Below are positions 50,101-59,790 of a stretch of DNA of 64,000 nucleotides, in pieces (position 1 is the first letter of the stretch; every line of letters starts with the position of its first letter). The notes under the pieces were generated by a model, which was not told the origin of the DNA, searched no databases, and worked only from the letters and a program-made list of their open reading frames with translations. This DNA is from Brasenia schreberi (lineage: Eukaryota > Streptophyta > Magnoliopsida > Nymphaeales > Cabombaceae), in the NCBI GenBank assembly GCA_036023115.1, contig JAYKKT010000086.1, positions 16,197,501-16,261,500 on the forward strand. The letters run 5' to 3'. A program made the translations under genes and the position numbers.

Positions 50101-53100
50101 ATCACGAGTTACCTCAATGTCAAGAAAATAAGAAAGTTGATCAAGATCCTTTATTTCAAAAATATTACCAAGTTCTTGCTTGATTTGTTGGATACCAGAA
50201 TTATCACTAATCATATCATCGACATAGAGCAAAAAAATAACAATACTTGCAAAGTACTTTCTTATAAACAAAGCTATGTTTGTATACCAAATAGTAAAAC
50301 CATGCAATGTCATGAATTCAATCGTTCTATCAAATCAATCTTTGGGAGCTTGTTTGAGACCATACAAAGCTCTTTTGAGCTTTAAGACTTGGTTTCTTGA
50401 AAGATTGAAACTAGGAGGAGGCTATATATTTCCTTCAACCAACCATTCAAAAAAGTATTTTTAACATCTAACCGATAGATATTCCAATGATAAATTGCAC
50501 ACACAATTATAAGTGTTCTAAGAGTTGTCTTTCTAGCCACAAGAGCAAAGGTTTCTTCATAATCAATTCCATACTCTTGTGAGTAACCTTTAGCAACTAA
50601 TCTAGCTTTATAGCGATCTAATAGACCATCACCATTAGTCTTAATTTTATATACCCACCGACAACCTATAGTCTTTTTGTTTGATGGTCTAGAGACAACA
50701 TCCTAAGTTTGAGCTCTATATAAAGCATCTAACTCTTCGTTCATGATATGAATCTACTCTTGTGATAACTGAGCTTCCTTAAAGGTTTTAGGTTCTTTTA
50801 TAGCTGAAATATTTGTTATCAAGGCTCTATACCTTGGTGAAAAGCTATCATAGGAGACAAACCTTTCAGGGGTTTGGAATCACGATGTGATATTCCAGGA
50901 ATAGGCATAGTTCTCCTAATATAATGTTGATCAAAAGGTGTAACAGAGTGTCTTAAAGTCGTATGTTTATCAAGGTCATTTTCTACATGAATCACCTCTT
51001 CACCTAAAATATCCTTCAAGAAGTAATAGGAGTCATCAAGAGAACTAACATCATCTATGCCTTTAAAAACATATTCATTTTAAAAAAACTTGATATCTCG
51101 CGATATATAAAGCTTGTCATTTTTACAATCATAATACGTACACCCCTTTTTAGTTATTCAATATCCTAGAAAGACACATTCTATAGCACGAGATGATAGT
51201 TTATAGTCTTTGTCAGTGTAAACAAAATATTTACATCAAAAAATACGCAGTTTTGAATAGTTGGGAGAAACTTTAAAGAGTTTTTTTTATAAGAAACAAA
51301 TATTATAAAATCGAAGAGGGAAATTCTTAGGAACACCACTTGATAAAAGCAAGGTTCTTGTGGTTTCCAAAATATATCTATGTTTACGTTCTTAAATACC
51401 ATTTTGTTGGAGAGTCTTAAAGTAAGAGGTTTGATGTATCATTTCAAATTTATCGAGATGATTTTTAAATTCTTTTGACATAAACTCCTCTCCCGAATCC
51501 AATCTAAAAATCTTGATTTCAGAATCAAATTAATTTTTTACAAGATTATTAAAGATAACGAAATTTTGAAAGACATTAGATTTTGCTTTTAAAAGATATA
51601 CCCATGCATACCTAGTAAAATCATCTATGAAAATGACATAGTAGGAAATGTCTCCTTTAGACAAAACGGGTGTCGGTCCCCATACATCCGAATGAACTAT
51701 TTTGAAGGGTCTTTTGGTAACATGCGTTTTGTTTAGAAATGGAAGATGTTGTATTTTACCAAGAACATAATCTTTGTAATAAAAATCTTTCTTAGACTTT
51801 ATTTCAAGAGGCTCCGAAATTACAGTTTTTGAGCATTAAGATGTCCTAGTCTTTTGTGCCAGAGAAGAGCATCATTTGTCAAAACATTAACATATCCTAT
51901 ACTATAAAAATAGTCCATAATATAAAGTCCACCTTCTCTATGGCCACAACCAATAACCTTTTTAAGAGGCGATCTTATACAATACATCTCGTGGATGAAA
52001 AATTTTCAACACAATTTTTATCCGTAATTTGAGATATAGAGAATAAGTTTAAATTTAGTTTTGAAATAATACTAATTTTGGAGATTTCAAAATTTTTATT
52101 TTGAAAATCACCAATTTTATTTATATATAATTTTGTTCCATCCGCGGTGTAAACACATGATAAAGATTTTTTAACAGATGAATTTAAATTTTTTTCATTA
52201 GAAGTCATGAAATAAAACACCCGAATCAAGAATTCAAAGAGGTCATACTTTGAATTTCATTTGTTGAAGAAGTGCAAACCGCACCAACCATTACTTTCTC
52301 CTTGATTTGTGCTTTAAGTTGTTTTAATTTTTCATCTAAGTGTAAGGATGGAAGATGAAACATGTTCTTCCACTAAAGCCACTTTTTTTTTAACTTAGGG
52401 CAATTTGACGTTATGTGCCCGACTTCTCTACAATGATGTCAATTGACCTCTATTCTTGCTTCGCTTGATCATTTGTTTTTGAAATGAGGGGGACGATAAA
52501 CCTTCATATTTGCTTCAGGTTTAGATGCTGCAAGTGCACTATCTTTTTCAAGCCTAGCTTCATTCATTCTTGTTTTCGCCATTTGAAGATCGGTAACTAC
52601 CTCTTCTTTGATGGGAAACGATTTCTGATGAATAAGAGATGACCTAACTCCTTCAAATTCTTTTTAGAGACTTCGTAGAAATTGATATACAAAATCCTCA
52701 TTGTCTTCACATTGTCTTTGATTAAGACATTGTGTACATTTCTTTCTAAAGCCATATAGTTGGTTCTAAATATTGAAATATTCACCAAAGAAATCATTTA
52801 CCCCTTTATCTCCTTGTCTAATGGAGACCAATTTATCTCTTAATGACATTCTATGAGCAACATCACTTTGACCAGGAGATTTTTTCAAATATTCTCATGC
52901 TTCTCTTGTATTAGTGAAGTTGGCCAAAATGTCCCTAGTGTGCTCATTTATATTATTCATGACCACCCATAGGACCGTTTAATGATCTCATTCATATTTT
53001 TTACTTTTGTTGAAGCGTAGCATTAACGGAAGGTTGTACTTTCGAACCACTTAGATAGCCCCATAATTTTTTGAAATATAAATAATTTTACATAGTTGAG

Positions 53101-55501
53101 GTTCATGTTTTGTAGTTCGAAGGTGGTAAACGGAAATTAAATCCTTCATTTTTATCCATTTTTTAAGGAGAAAATAGTTATAAAGAGGTAAACTTACAAT
53201 AAAATCAATAGTATTTTCAACATGCTTATCGAGACGACAAACGATGTTCCCATGATAAAAAATGACTCTGATACCATGTAATAAAGACAATGCTTCAATG
53301 TCACAACGGAAAATTGATGAATATCACCTCAAAATATCACTCACAAAAGCCTTAGAAAAATGCTATAATAAAGCGTATGCAACAAAGGCACAATATATAA
53401 AAAAAAATTATTTAGCCACAAAAGGCATGCTTTATATGTACATTGAAAACATATTTATAGAGAACATGAGGAATAAAGAGAGGAGCAAGAGAGAAGAGAA
53501 AAAAAGGGTGAATGGGGGTTGGTCACAACTAGCTCCCAACGGCTACTCAACTAGCCGTTGGGGACTTGGGCCCCCAACGGCTAGTGTCCCAGCATGCCTT
53601 GGCCTTGATGGCACGATTGGCCATGCCCTAGCCCTGACGGCCAATTTTCTAACATTACTATCTTATATGGTTATGCAGTTAATAGTCATATACAAAAGAT
53701 TTCTATAGTAGAAATGAAGATATTGAGATGAATGTTTGATCATATAAGGAAAGACCGCATACATAATTAAGTTATCGAAAACCAATTAGGATTGGGATCA
53801 ATAGATGATAAAATGAGCAAAAATCATTTAACATTGTTCGAACATGAGAAAAGGCATTAGAAAAAAGCTCAGTAAGAGGATGGGAGAAACTAAATAGTGG
53901 AAATGTTAAAAGAAGAAGACTACAAAAGTATTGAAAAGAAATAATAAAGAATAATCTAGCTTCCGTTGAGCTAAGTCACACAGACACTTTTAAGGGGTGG
54001 AGTGTCGACCTCGACATTGGTGCGACACCGACATCGACACCATGTCAGTGCGGCATGGCAAAAAAAAAAAAATTTTTGCAAATTTATTTTCTTTTTTCTT
54101 TTTGTAACTCATGGATAAATGGGTCTGGATAATGAAGATTGATTTGTGTATTATGATGAAATCAGTAGTTGTGTACCATTTGTATGTTTTGCTTTAATAT
54201 AAAGTTGTGTACTTGCTATTGTAGCTGTATACAATATTAGCTTGAATGATTTGGGTGCGAACAATTGGTTTCTTATTACTCTATCTGATTGGATTCTTGA
54301 CTCCATACTGTATGCCTTTGCACAGAATAATCTCTGTCACCAAACACATTTAAAGACCAGGAACATTGCCAGATCAATAGAACAGAAGAGTATGACATCA
54401 CTAGTGGATCCTAGTACAAATACTAGTATATGTTATATCCTATAAAAGATCTCGAAACTCTTTGAATCCATAACTTATATTTTGCAGCTCGTAAAATCAT
54501 CGTAAGTTTCAGATCATTATGAGGGAACTTGCTAATTGATACCTATGTGCACCCAAAATTAGCAAATACTAGTTGTATTATGATTGATTTATGTAGCTTG
54601 AATATTATATATAATATAATATTATATACCCTAGCAGTGTCGCTGCACCCAAAATTTTTGAAATTTGCTGTATCCCGCTATCGAGCTCTATGAAAACAAA
54701 GAAAGCTGTACTATGAGTGTGACATAGACGTTGAGTTAACTATTAGTATGGCCCAATATCGAGCTCTATGAAAACAAAGAATGTATGTAGAAGACCTCAT
54801 CCAACATGGGAAAAGGCTTAGTTGTTGTTGTATCATAATATGGTCAGCATGGCCGATGGATTGACAAGCTGTCGCCAGTGGCTAGATTACCTAGCTGTTG
54901 CCAGCACTTGCTGGCTGGTTTTGTATGTTACCAAGAACCCCATAAAACGGCTATCATTCATTTGTATTTAAGGCCAGTTTTGACTCTGTTAGTGAAAGTT
55001 GTAGTGTGGTTTGTTGTTTATCTGTGTACTTCACAAGCGTGAGTTAAGTGCATTGAAGAAGTTTGAGTTTGACTTCTTCTGGACTGCAAGTAGTGCCTTA
55101 TGCTTGTTTCCTCGAGGTGTGACTGCACTATTGACTTTGGGACTGCTTCCCAGACAAATTTATCCAACTAACCTCGCAATCACGAAAAACATTGCTTTGT
55201 AACCTGTTGATGATCAATGCAGCTCTTCCTGCATTTAAAAGGCGGCCTCACCATGGAAAAGTGTTGATCTGACCCAACAGCTGTTGTCTATCATCTAAAT
55301 GGTCTCTAGCCCATTCGAGGAGGGTTGGTAGTACTGTTTCTTTTAGTCATTTGCAGTTCTAAAGCTTTGACGTTGCAGGTATCAATGAAAACCGACGTGA
55401 CATGGTTGCGGGATATGCTGCATGGAGATGATGCATACGAGCTCAGGGTGAGACTTCTGAAGCAAGTTCCGGAAGAATACCCATACAAAGATGATGAATA
55501 G
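30516..55501 (+). CDS. BET3: TRAPP complex subunit BET3/TRAPPC3
   Basis: Five exons with GT-AG borders: 30516-30572, 30703-30800, 35224-35323, 44805-44987 and 55379-55501. They sum to 561 bases, or 186 residues, the size of plant BET3. Exon 1 gives [19 protein letters not shown]. Exon 2 gives [20 protein letters not shown]. Exon 3 gives [20 protein letters not shown] and Cys73, equivalent to the acylated cysteine of mammalian Bet3. Exon 4 gives [20 protein letters not shown] and [11 protein letters not shown]. Exon 5 ends [17 protein letters not shown]3 is a core subunit of the TRAPP tethering complex, the Rab GEF for ER-Golgi vesicles. Exon phases and the reading frame are intact, so it is probably functional. 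Introns 2-4 are 4423, 9481 and 10391 bp and carry most of the transposons in this half of the window. The ATG chosen gives the family N-terminus. Confidence 0.96.
31865..32217 (+). mobile_element. 5'-truncated RTE LINE with 12-bp TSD
   Basis: The 329-bp insert 31877-32205 lies between perfect repeats TGCTTTTATTTG (31865-31876, 32206-32217). It encodes, with stops, the last part of the RTE protein (ending [10 protein letters not shown]) and the tail GTATGGGAAAAGGCTTAG(TTG)n. It is in BET3 intron 2, in the sense orientation. Confidence 0.85.
32625..33336 (+). mobile_element. hAT non-autonomous element, CTAWGTCACACAG family, copy 2
   Basis: 712 bp. It starts CTAAGTCACACAGACACTTC and ends GCGTGTGACATAG. 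The candidate TSD is imperfect: ATGTTTGG on the left, GTGCTTGG on the right (6 of 8). The body matches the other copies throughout, including GAAGACCAGGAACATTG and the AATATTATATATA-rich 3' part. BET3 intron 2. Confidence 0.8.
33580..34840 (-). mobile_element. hAT element remnant with transposase dimerisation domain
   Basis: Minus-strand 34820-34596 encodes a hAT C-terminal dimerisation domain: [56 protein letters not shown]. Downstream at about 34480-34270 is the tail [15 protein letters not shown] and [11 protein letters not shown] followed by an acidic run. The subterminal part near 33600-33800 carries GTATCGT/ACGATAC words like the other elements of this group. The N-terminal two thirds of the transposase are missing. 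BET3 intron 2, antisense. Confidence 0.75.
33872..34398. repeat. 264-bp tandem duplication in hAT tail
   Basis: AAGAATTCATATAATGCAAA at 33872 recurs at 34136, and the whole unit through GGTTAGGAGTGCATTTT is repeated with only a few substitutions. The unit contains the coding segment for the acidic transposase tail plus its 3' flank. The duplication therefore happened inside the transposon copy. Confidence 0.88.
35390..38470 (+). mobile_element. Ty1/copia 3' half, split by a LINE
   Basis: Degenerate copia reverse transcriptase and RNase H on the plus strand. Recognisable words include [29 protein letters not shown] (decayed from YVDDM), [16 protein letters not shown] and, after the LINE insertion, [16 protein letters not shown]3/R-like LTR piece with AATAAA (38447) follows. 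Many stops and frameshifts show it is dead. The 5' half (gag, protease, integrase) is not seen. BET3 intron 3, sense orientation. Confidence 0.82.
36787..38090 (-). mobile_element. RTE-clade LINE, reverse transcriptase region, 20-bp TSD
   Basis: The insert 36807-38070 is on the minus strand inside a copia RNase H frame, flanked by a perfect 20-bp repeat TCGAGCAATGACTACTGCTA (36787-36806, 38071-38090). It is the longest LINE copy here. It has RT motifs [58 protein letters not shown] and the catalytic FADD ([12 protein letters not shown]), then the RTE C-terminal region ([21 protein letters not shown]). The 3' end is a CAA/TTG repeat. It is 5'-truncated, with no endonuclease domain. One frameshift separates the two open frames (38109-37450 and 37546-36839). 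Confidence 0.92.
38550..39340 (-). mobile_element. Ty1/copia gag fragment
   Basis: On the minus strand 39078-38875 encodes a gag-like [20 protein letters not shown], typical of copia UBN2 gag. About 38720-38640 encodes a zinc-knuckle core [16 protein letters not shown] in which the last cysteine is lost. It is opposite in strand to the copia remnant just upstream, so it is a separate insertion. Confidence 0.6.
41099..41173. repeat. (TA)n microsatellite inside hAT transposase
   Basis: About 37 uninterrupted TA units interrupting the transposase coding remnant. Replication slippage is the simple explanation. Confidence 0.95.
41518..42217 (+). mobile_element. hAT non-autonomous element, CTAWGTCACACAG family, copy 3
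   Basis: 700 bp with ends CTAAGTCACACAGACAC and CACCTGTGTGACATAG, and a perfect 8-bp TSD ATTTAAGT (41510-41517, 42218-42225). It is inserted in the transposase region of the larger hAT element, so it arrived later than that element. Confidence 0.92.
43570..44110 (-). mobile_element. Solo copia-type LTR remnant with LINE 3' fragment
   Basis: On the minus strand TTACATGTTATCAGAGC (near 43579-43595) is an LTR end plus initiator-tRNA primer-site junction. About 400 bp further is a paired GC-rich motif (CAACTGCTCCCAATGGCTA, ACTAGCCATTGGGAACTCCC). It resembles the 5' LTR of the minus-strand copia at 53.5 kb (CAACTAGCTCCCAACGGCTA). A RTE LINE 3' fragment, minus strand (43642-43715; the inverse of AGCCTTCTCCCATTGTAGAT), lies within it. 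No internal coding region is attached. Confidence 0.5.
44229..44440 (-). other. Coding-like open frame in BET3 intron 3
   Basis: The 63-codon minus-strand frame includes [40 protein letters not shown] and [16 protein letters not shown]. Its composition is typical of real protein (balanced charged residues, no low complexity), unlike neighbouring chance frames. I do not recognise the family. It could be a captured gene fragment or part of a transposon. Confidence 0.35.
45560..49440 (+). mobile_element. Ty1/copia element, decayed, near full length
   Basis: A 5' LTR at about 45560-46070 shares its opening with a truncated 3' LTR at about 49356-49440: the first has AGATGCTTAATTTTAC and TAGGGTTTGATCAT, the second AGGTGTTTAATTTTAG and TAGGGTTTGAGCAT. 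GGGAGAGTG precedes the second as a polypurine tract. Between them, on the plus strand and broken by many stops, come gag-like sequence (46230-46900), integrase, then RT (MDYDETFV at 48.23 kb), the YVDDM region (48.58 kb) and RNase H ([14 protein letters not shown] at 49.04 kb). BET3 intron 4, sense orientation. Confidence 0.75.
49600..53660 (-). mobile_element. Ty1/copia element, minus strand, decayed
   Basis: Minus-strand 49982-49602 encodes [20 protein letters not shown] and [13 protein letters not shown] (RNase H side). 50313-50008 encodes [14 protein letters not shown] and [18 protein letters not shown] (reverse transcriptase). 52229-51975 encodes an aspartic-protease/GAG-pre-integrase segment. 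Gag-like sequence lies up to 52800. The primer site TGGTATCAGAGTC is at about 53268-53280, directly inside a 5' LTR extending to about 53660. The 3' LTR is not recognised. It lies head to head with the previous copia in BET3 intron 4. Confidence 0.78.
53661..54836 (+). mobile_element. RTE LINE 3' fragment split by a hAT element
   Basis: 53661-53970 reads as a decayed LINE C-terminal region (MKILR, KDRIHN and [13 protein letters not shown] words). The LINE resumes after the hAT insertion: from about 54750 it reads TATCGAGCTCTATGAAAACA and ends GGGAAAAGGCTTAGTTGTTG. The TSD cannot be defined. Sense orientation in BET3 intron 4. Confidence 0.7.
53971..54727 (+). mobile_element. hAT non-autonomous element, CTAWGTCACACAG family, copy 4
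   Basis: 757 bp. It starts CTAAGTCACACAGACACTTT and ends GAGTGTGACATAG, with a 7-of-8 TSD (CCGTTGAG / ACGTTGAG). Near its right end is an extra segment TATCGAGCTCTATGAAAACA. This same segment occurs in the flanking LINE, just after the right TSD at about 54758, so the right end has been rearranged. Confidence 0.85.
54840..55210 (+). mobile_element. Solo LTR fragment related to the 45.6-kb copia
   Basis: GTTGCCAGCACTTGC, CTGGCTGGTTTTGTATGTTACC and later segments (TGAGTT...TTGAAG, GACTGCA) parallel the LTR at 45690-46030 in the same order. The start of the LTR is missing and no internal region is attached. It ends about 170 bases before BET3 exon 5. Confidence 0.65.
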
Positions 55502-55592
55502 ATCTACCACGTCAAAAAGAAAACAGGATAGACGATGAACAGATCTACAATGATGTTTATTTAAGTCATTCGAATTCAGATTCAAAAGTTTT

Positions 55593-55835
55593 CTTTCTGG
55601 CCGTGTAGCACCATGAACATCTGGAAAGGCATCATTGTAGGATGATCCTATCACTCTTTTTCTAAACTTAGTTTGTTTTGTTCGTCTTTGCATATTCATC
55701 GAGGGAACATATTTCTATCCTTTCTGGCCTCATAGCACCATGAACTTCCGGAAATGCATTGTTGTAGGATGACAAGATCTTTTTCTGAATCCAGTTTGTT
55801 TCGTTCGTGTTTTTGCATATTTTTCCCGGGAATGT
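55593..55835. repeat. ~115-bp diverged tandem duplication in BET3 3' flank
   Basis: CTTTCTGGCC at 55593 and 55708 begin two related units sharing TAGCACCATGAAC, TTGTAGGATGA and CTTTTTCT. They start about 90 bases after the BET3 stop codon, so they probably lie in its 3' UTR. Confidence 0.75.
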
Positions 55836-58450
55836 ATTTCTCCCTATTCTTGCTTCTCTTATCTTAAGCTTCAAAGATTGCATGTGAATGCGGTCGAAAT
55901 TCGATCATAACTGCTATTAAAGGATATAATACTTCTGTTATGAGGTTATCAGCAAAAGCACAAGAAGGTATTTATGTTCCTATCGACCAACGGGGTAAAG
56001 TCCAATTACTTCTCTTAGCCCATGAGTGATTCACATGAATACTGTCTGGATATTTCAGACCAACTTGACGAGTCAAAGATTCTGAGTAAGATGACTCTTT
56101 CTGGTGGAGGCGCAAGTTTTGTCGGAATTTCATCCACTTGCGGGTTCTGTTAAATTAGCTACTCTTGGTCCTACTAACTGTCTTCGTGATTTCAGCGAGG
56201 GTTCGTCATCTTCCCACTGGACATGCAAGTGGCCTATCGTATCAAAGCACGGTAAGTGAGTCGGCACAAAAATCCTTACGTGGGGTCCTGGCTGTATCCC
56301 AATGCGATAAAAAAGATCCGACCTTTTCGTGACCTGCTGACACTTTCTTTTTAGATTTTGTATAGTAACGCATGCAAACGAGAGTACCATTTGAAAAGCC
56401 TTCTAAAAGAAGTACGAAGCTGTTTCTTGGAAAGAGGTGATGAATCTGTAGGAAGCTTTTCTGATTCTTACAAGTTTGGGAATTGTAGCGGGGACTTGTA
56501 AGCAAATGGTACAACTGGGCGATTCTTTCTTTTTTCTCTCAGGTATTGAACTCCTGGCCTTCTAAAAGTCTGCAAAGAGCCTAACTATGATTAAACAGAA
56601 CGGCCGACAAAATGCATCACGATGTAATGGTTTTCCAGGAACGTTAGTGGCAGCTTTTCCAAGTCGCAATTTTACAGACGCACTTGGAACCTTCGTTCGT
56701 GTTCACGTTTTATTTAGGTATCTACTCGTTTAGCTGTGATGGGTTGTTAATGTGATCTCACATGAATTCCAGTAGGTTAAATTTGGTGTCTGAAACCATG
56801 TGTCAGAATGTTGATAGGCTGCATGCAATTCGTATGGTGCATGGATTGAGACTTGAAGGCAGGTTACTTAGATGTAGATTTATTTTGGTGTACAGTCATT
56901 TAGGTCATAGTTGTAGTATTGGATTTGAAATTAGATTAATTGGTATCCACATTAATGTCATTGGGTCACATTTGGAGTGTTCATGTTAAGTGTCTTTCTT
57001 CAAATATGTCCATATTAAGTGTCTCTTTCTTATTAGCATCATGTAATAGTGTTGGTATGATTAAGTCTTTTTCGCATTTTAGCTCTAGATTACATAAGAG
57101 TGCTAATCCTTATTTCTTCCATAATCTACATTTGAGATTTCTTTTGCTTTTTGTTGACACAGAGAATCAGTCGTGAGAGAGACAAGCTCGATTGCTTCAT
57201 GCGTGAGATGTGCTTTTTGGCTAGTTATTCGATACACAATTAAACAACACCATCACAGATCGAGTTAACAACGCCTCCACACGACTTTTGAGTTTGTCGG
57301 AGCTTGATTGGTGACACCATGCCTCAATGGTGTGAATTAAGGGATTGGTATATGGAGCTATGCACATATATGTTTGTGTGATTGGATCATACAAACGTTG
57401 ACACTAAGTATTGGTGCTAATCCTTTAATGTTTAGGGATTATGAGTCTAATATGGTTGTCTTATATATTTTTATAATATTGTTCTAACTTTTTAAATGAC
57501 ACTCGTACCTTCAAAAGGGAGAATAGGTGCTTAGTTAAGTTGCCTGAAAACATTCGCATAAACGAAAACCAAAAATTAAACAATGGATACGGTAAACCTC
57601 AAAAAATTAAATAACAAAGAAATGACCACTTTAACCAACGAGCTATAAAGGTCCATGTGCACCTACTTGGCATTTAAAATTAAAAAAACTAATGTTATCT
57701 AACTAAGTTCGGGAACATTTCAATAACGTTATGTGTTTCGTGTTGTGCCAAAAGGAGAAATATCCCTCTCGGGTTGTTTCCATGCAACCTAGGTATAGAA
57801 ATGGCAATATACACCGGATTCGTGTAACCCCACCCAATACCTGGCCTATACTGACACACCCATATACAAACTTTATTTAAACGAGTCGAATCATCCTATC
57901 AAGGGTCATGAGTGGTTGAGATTATAAATCAAAAAGCGAGAAAATATATCTACTTTCTGCACTATCCTTAATTGCCTCATATGTACTTTTCACTTTTTAG
58001 TTTTCAATTCAGTCATATATGCTCCTCAATTAGATAGTTAACATTAGTTTTAATAAAGTTTACATCTAAGGGATTTGCATCATTCATCTTCCCCCATATA
58101 TATATATACATATGTATAGAGGGAGAACCTAGTATATGCTAGAAAAATTAGATATTAATATATCCAAACAAATATCAACAATTCATCTTTGGTGACATAT
58201 AACTCAAATTTAAATTAAAAAAAAAAGTATCTAAGATGAATGGTTGAGATTTGTTTTGTTATGCTAGCACCTAAGCATTTTATCAGGTACTAGACATACT
58301 CTCTTTCTCTGTATATAGACACACTTGTCCCCATTCTTGCCCCGTACTTGCCTTGTCACTCATTGGGGCAAAGAGAATCCATGTCCGCACCATCCTCATT
58401 ACCATCCCTACGAGGTGCTTACCATCATCAGAGGCATGATCCAGATTTCC
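55836..58450. other. Intergenic, no gene recognised
   Basis: Only short open frames. Near 58095-58315 AT-rich sequence with TATATATA and AGAGGGAGA ends looks MITE-like, but I could not pair its termini. I see no conserved coding segment on either strand. Confidence 0.45.
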
Positions 58451-58451
58451 A

Positions 58452-58576
<125 letters not shown>

Positions 58577-59123
58577 CGCTCCTCCTCAATTGCGCATGAG
58601 TGCAAAAATGTGGGTGTGAGAGAGGGAGTGGACCCGCTATATTTATTGCCCAAATGTGAAGGATCGACATTTTGCCCCCGTTTCTCTCTATGTATATATA
58701 TATCCAAATCCGAACAACTGCTACTATTTTTGTTTTTCGTCCTTATCCAAATCTGATCCTGCCACATCATAAGTTTGATTCGGTAAGCCATCATACAAAC
58801 CCAGGTCCCTGATTTTGTATTATATACTGCCTAAAATAAAATGGCGTTATGAGAATATGTATTCCACTAACCAAGGCATATACATCACATCCATAGGGCT
58901 CGCGTTGTATAAAACTATTAAACATGAGAAAATTTCAGGCTTCCTCCTGCACCCAACTCTCTCCATCCCACAAACACGGACACATGTGTGTGTGAGGGGG
59001 AGAGAAAAGTGCGGATCATATTCGTGGCAGTAATGAAGGTTTGAAAGCGCACACACAGACGTCTATGTACATATACGTATATGAGAGAGAGTTTTGGATG
59101 CAGATCATATTCGTGGCAGTAAT

Positions 59124-59790
59124 TGATGGGCGTTATTGCTCATTTGGCTCTAGACAAGGGGTCCACTAGTTAACACATCACTATGATGCGCGTGGGACTC
59201 GTAGAGAGAACCTGATTCGATTTGGGTCTTTGATGCTTAATGCTCAAGGTGAAACCCTAGCATTATTTGGTGGGGGCGGCTAGTACATGGTGGGAGCAGC
59301 TAATTGTGAGAAAGAGAGAGAAAAAGAAACTGCAGACGGATCCTTGTAATAAATCGAAGTAATGCACGAGCGTCATCATCAAATCTTCAAAGGAAGAACT
59401 TCTCAATCGTGGGTTCTTTCTTATTCGATATTTTCTATTTCTACATATTTTGTAATCTACTTTGGGTGGGATCTTTTCAGTGACCTTTAGGGTAGTATTT
59501 AGATTCTTTATATTTTTTATTATTATTGTCAAGACTCTTTTGTGGACCATTTGCTTGTATATACTCTTTCTTATATAGTTGTGATTTTTAAAGCCACTAT
59601 GACCCTGTGGGTTTTCTTTCCTCTTTTGAGAGTTTTTATATTAAATTTGGTGCCCCAAATTTATTTTATTTTATTTTATATTTGACTGCATTTCCTTGGG
59701 CGGACATTGTTATTGCCGAATTGAAGTATGAGGTCAACACTTGTTTTATTGTTAGATTTGTGGGTTCAATTTTTGGCTCGACCTAAGAGT
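59124..59790 (+). repeat. 5' LTR of copia element
   Basis: Aligns with 63481-64000 in order: TTATTGCTCATTTGG, CTCGTAGAGAGAAC, AGTAATGCACGAGC, GGGTTCTTTCTTATT and AAGACTCTTTTGTGGA. The right border is set by the primer-site-like sequence and is approximate. Confidence 0.75.

Noticed and set aside
54242..54445. Recurrent plus-strand frame containing [17 protein letters not shown]
   Set aside because: Seen in several copies because it lies in the non-coding body of the CTAWGTCACACAG hAT family; it is not conserved as a frame across copies.
55890..56030. A possible organelle-derived segment (MRLSAKAQEGIYVP frame)
   Set aside because: Looked like plastid coding sequence at first, but I could not match it to any plastid gene and the frame is only about 30 codons.
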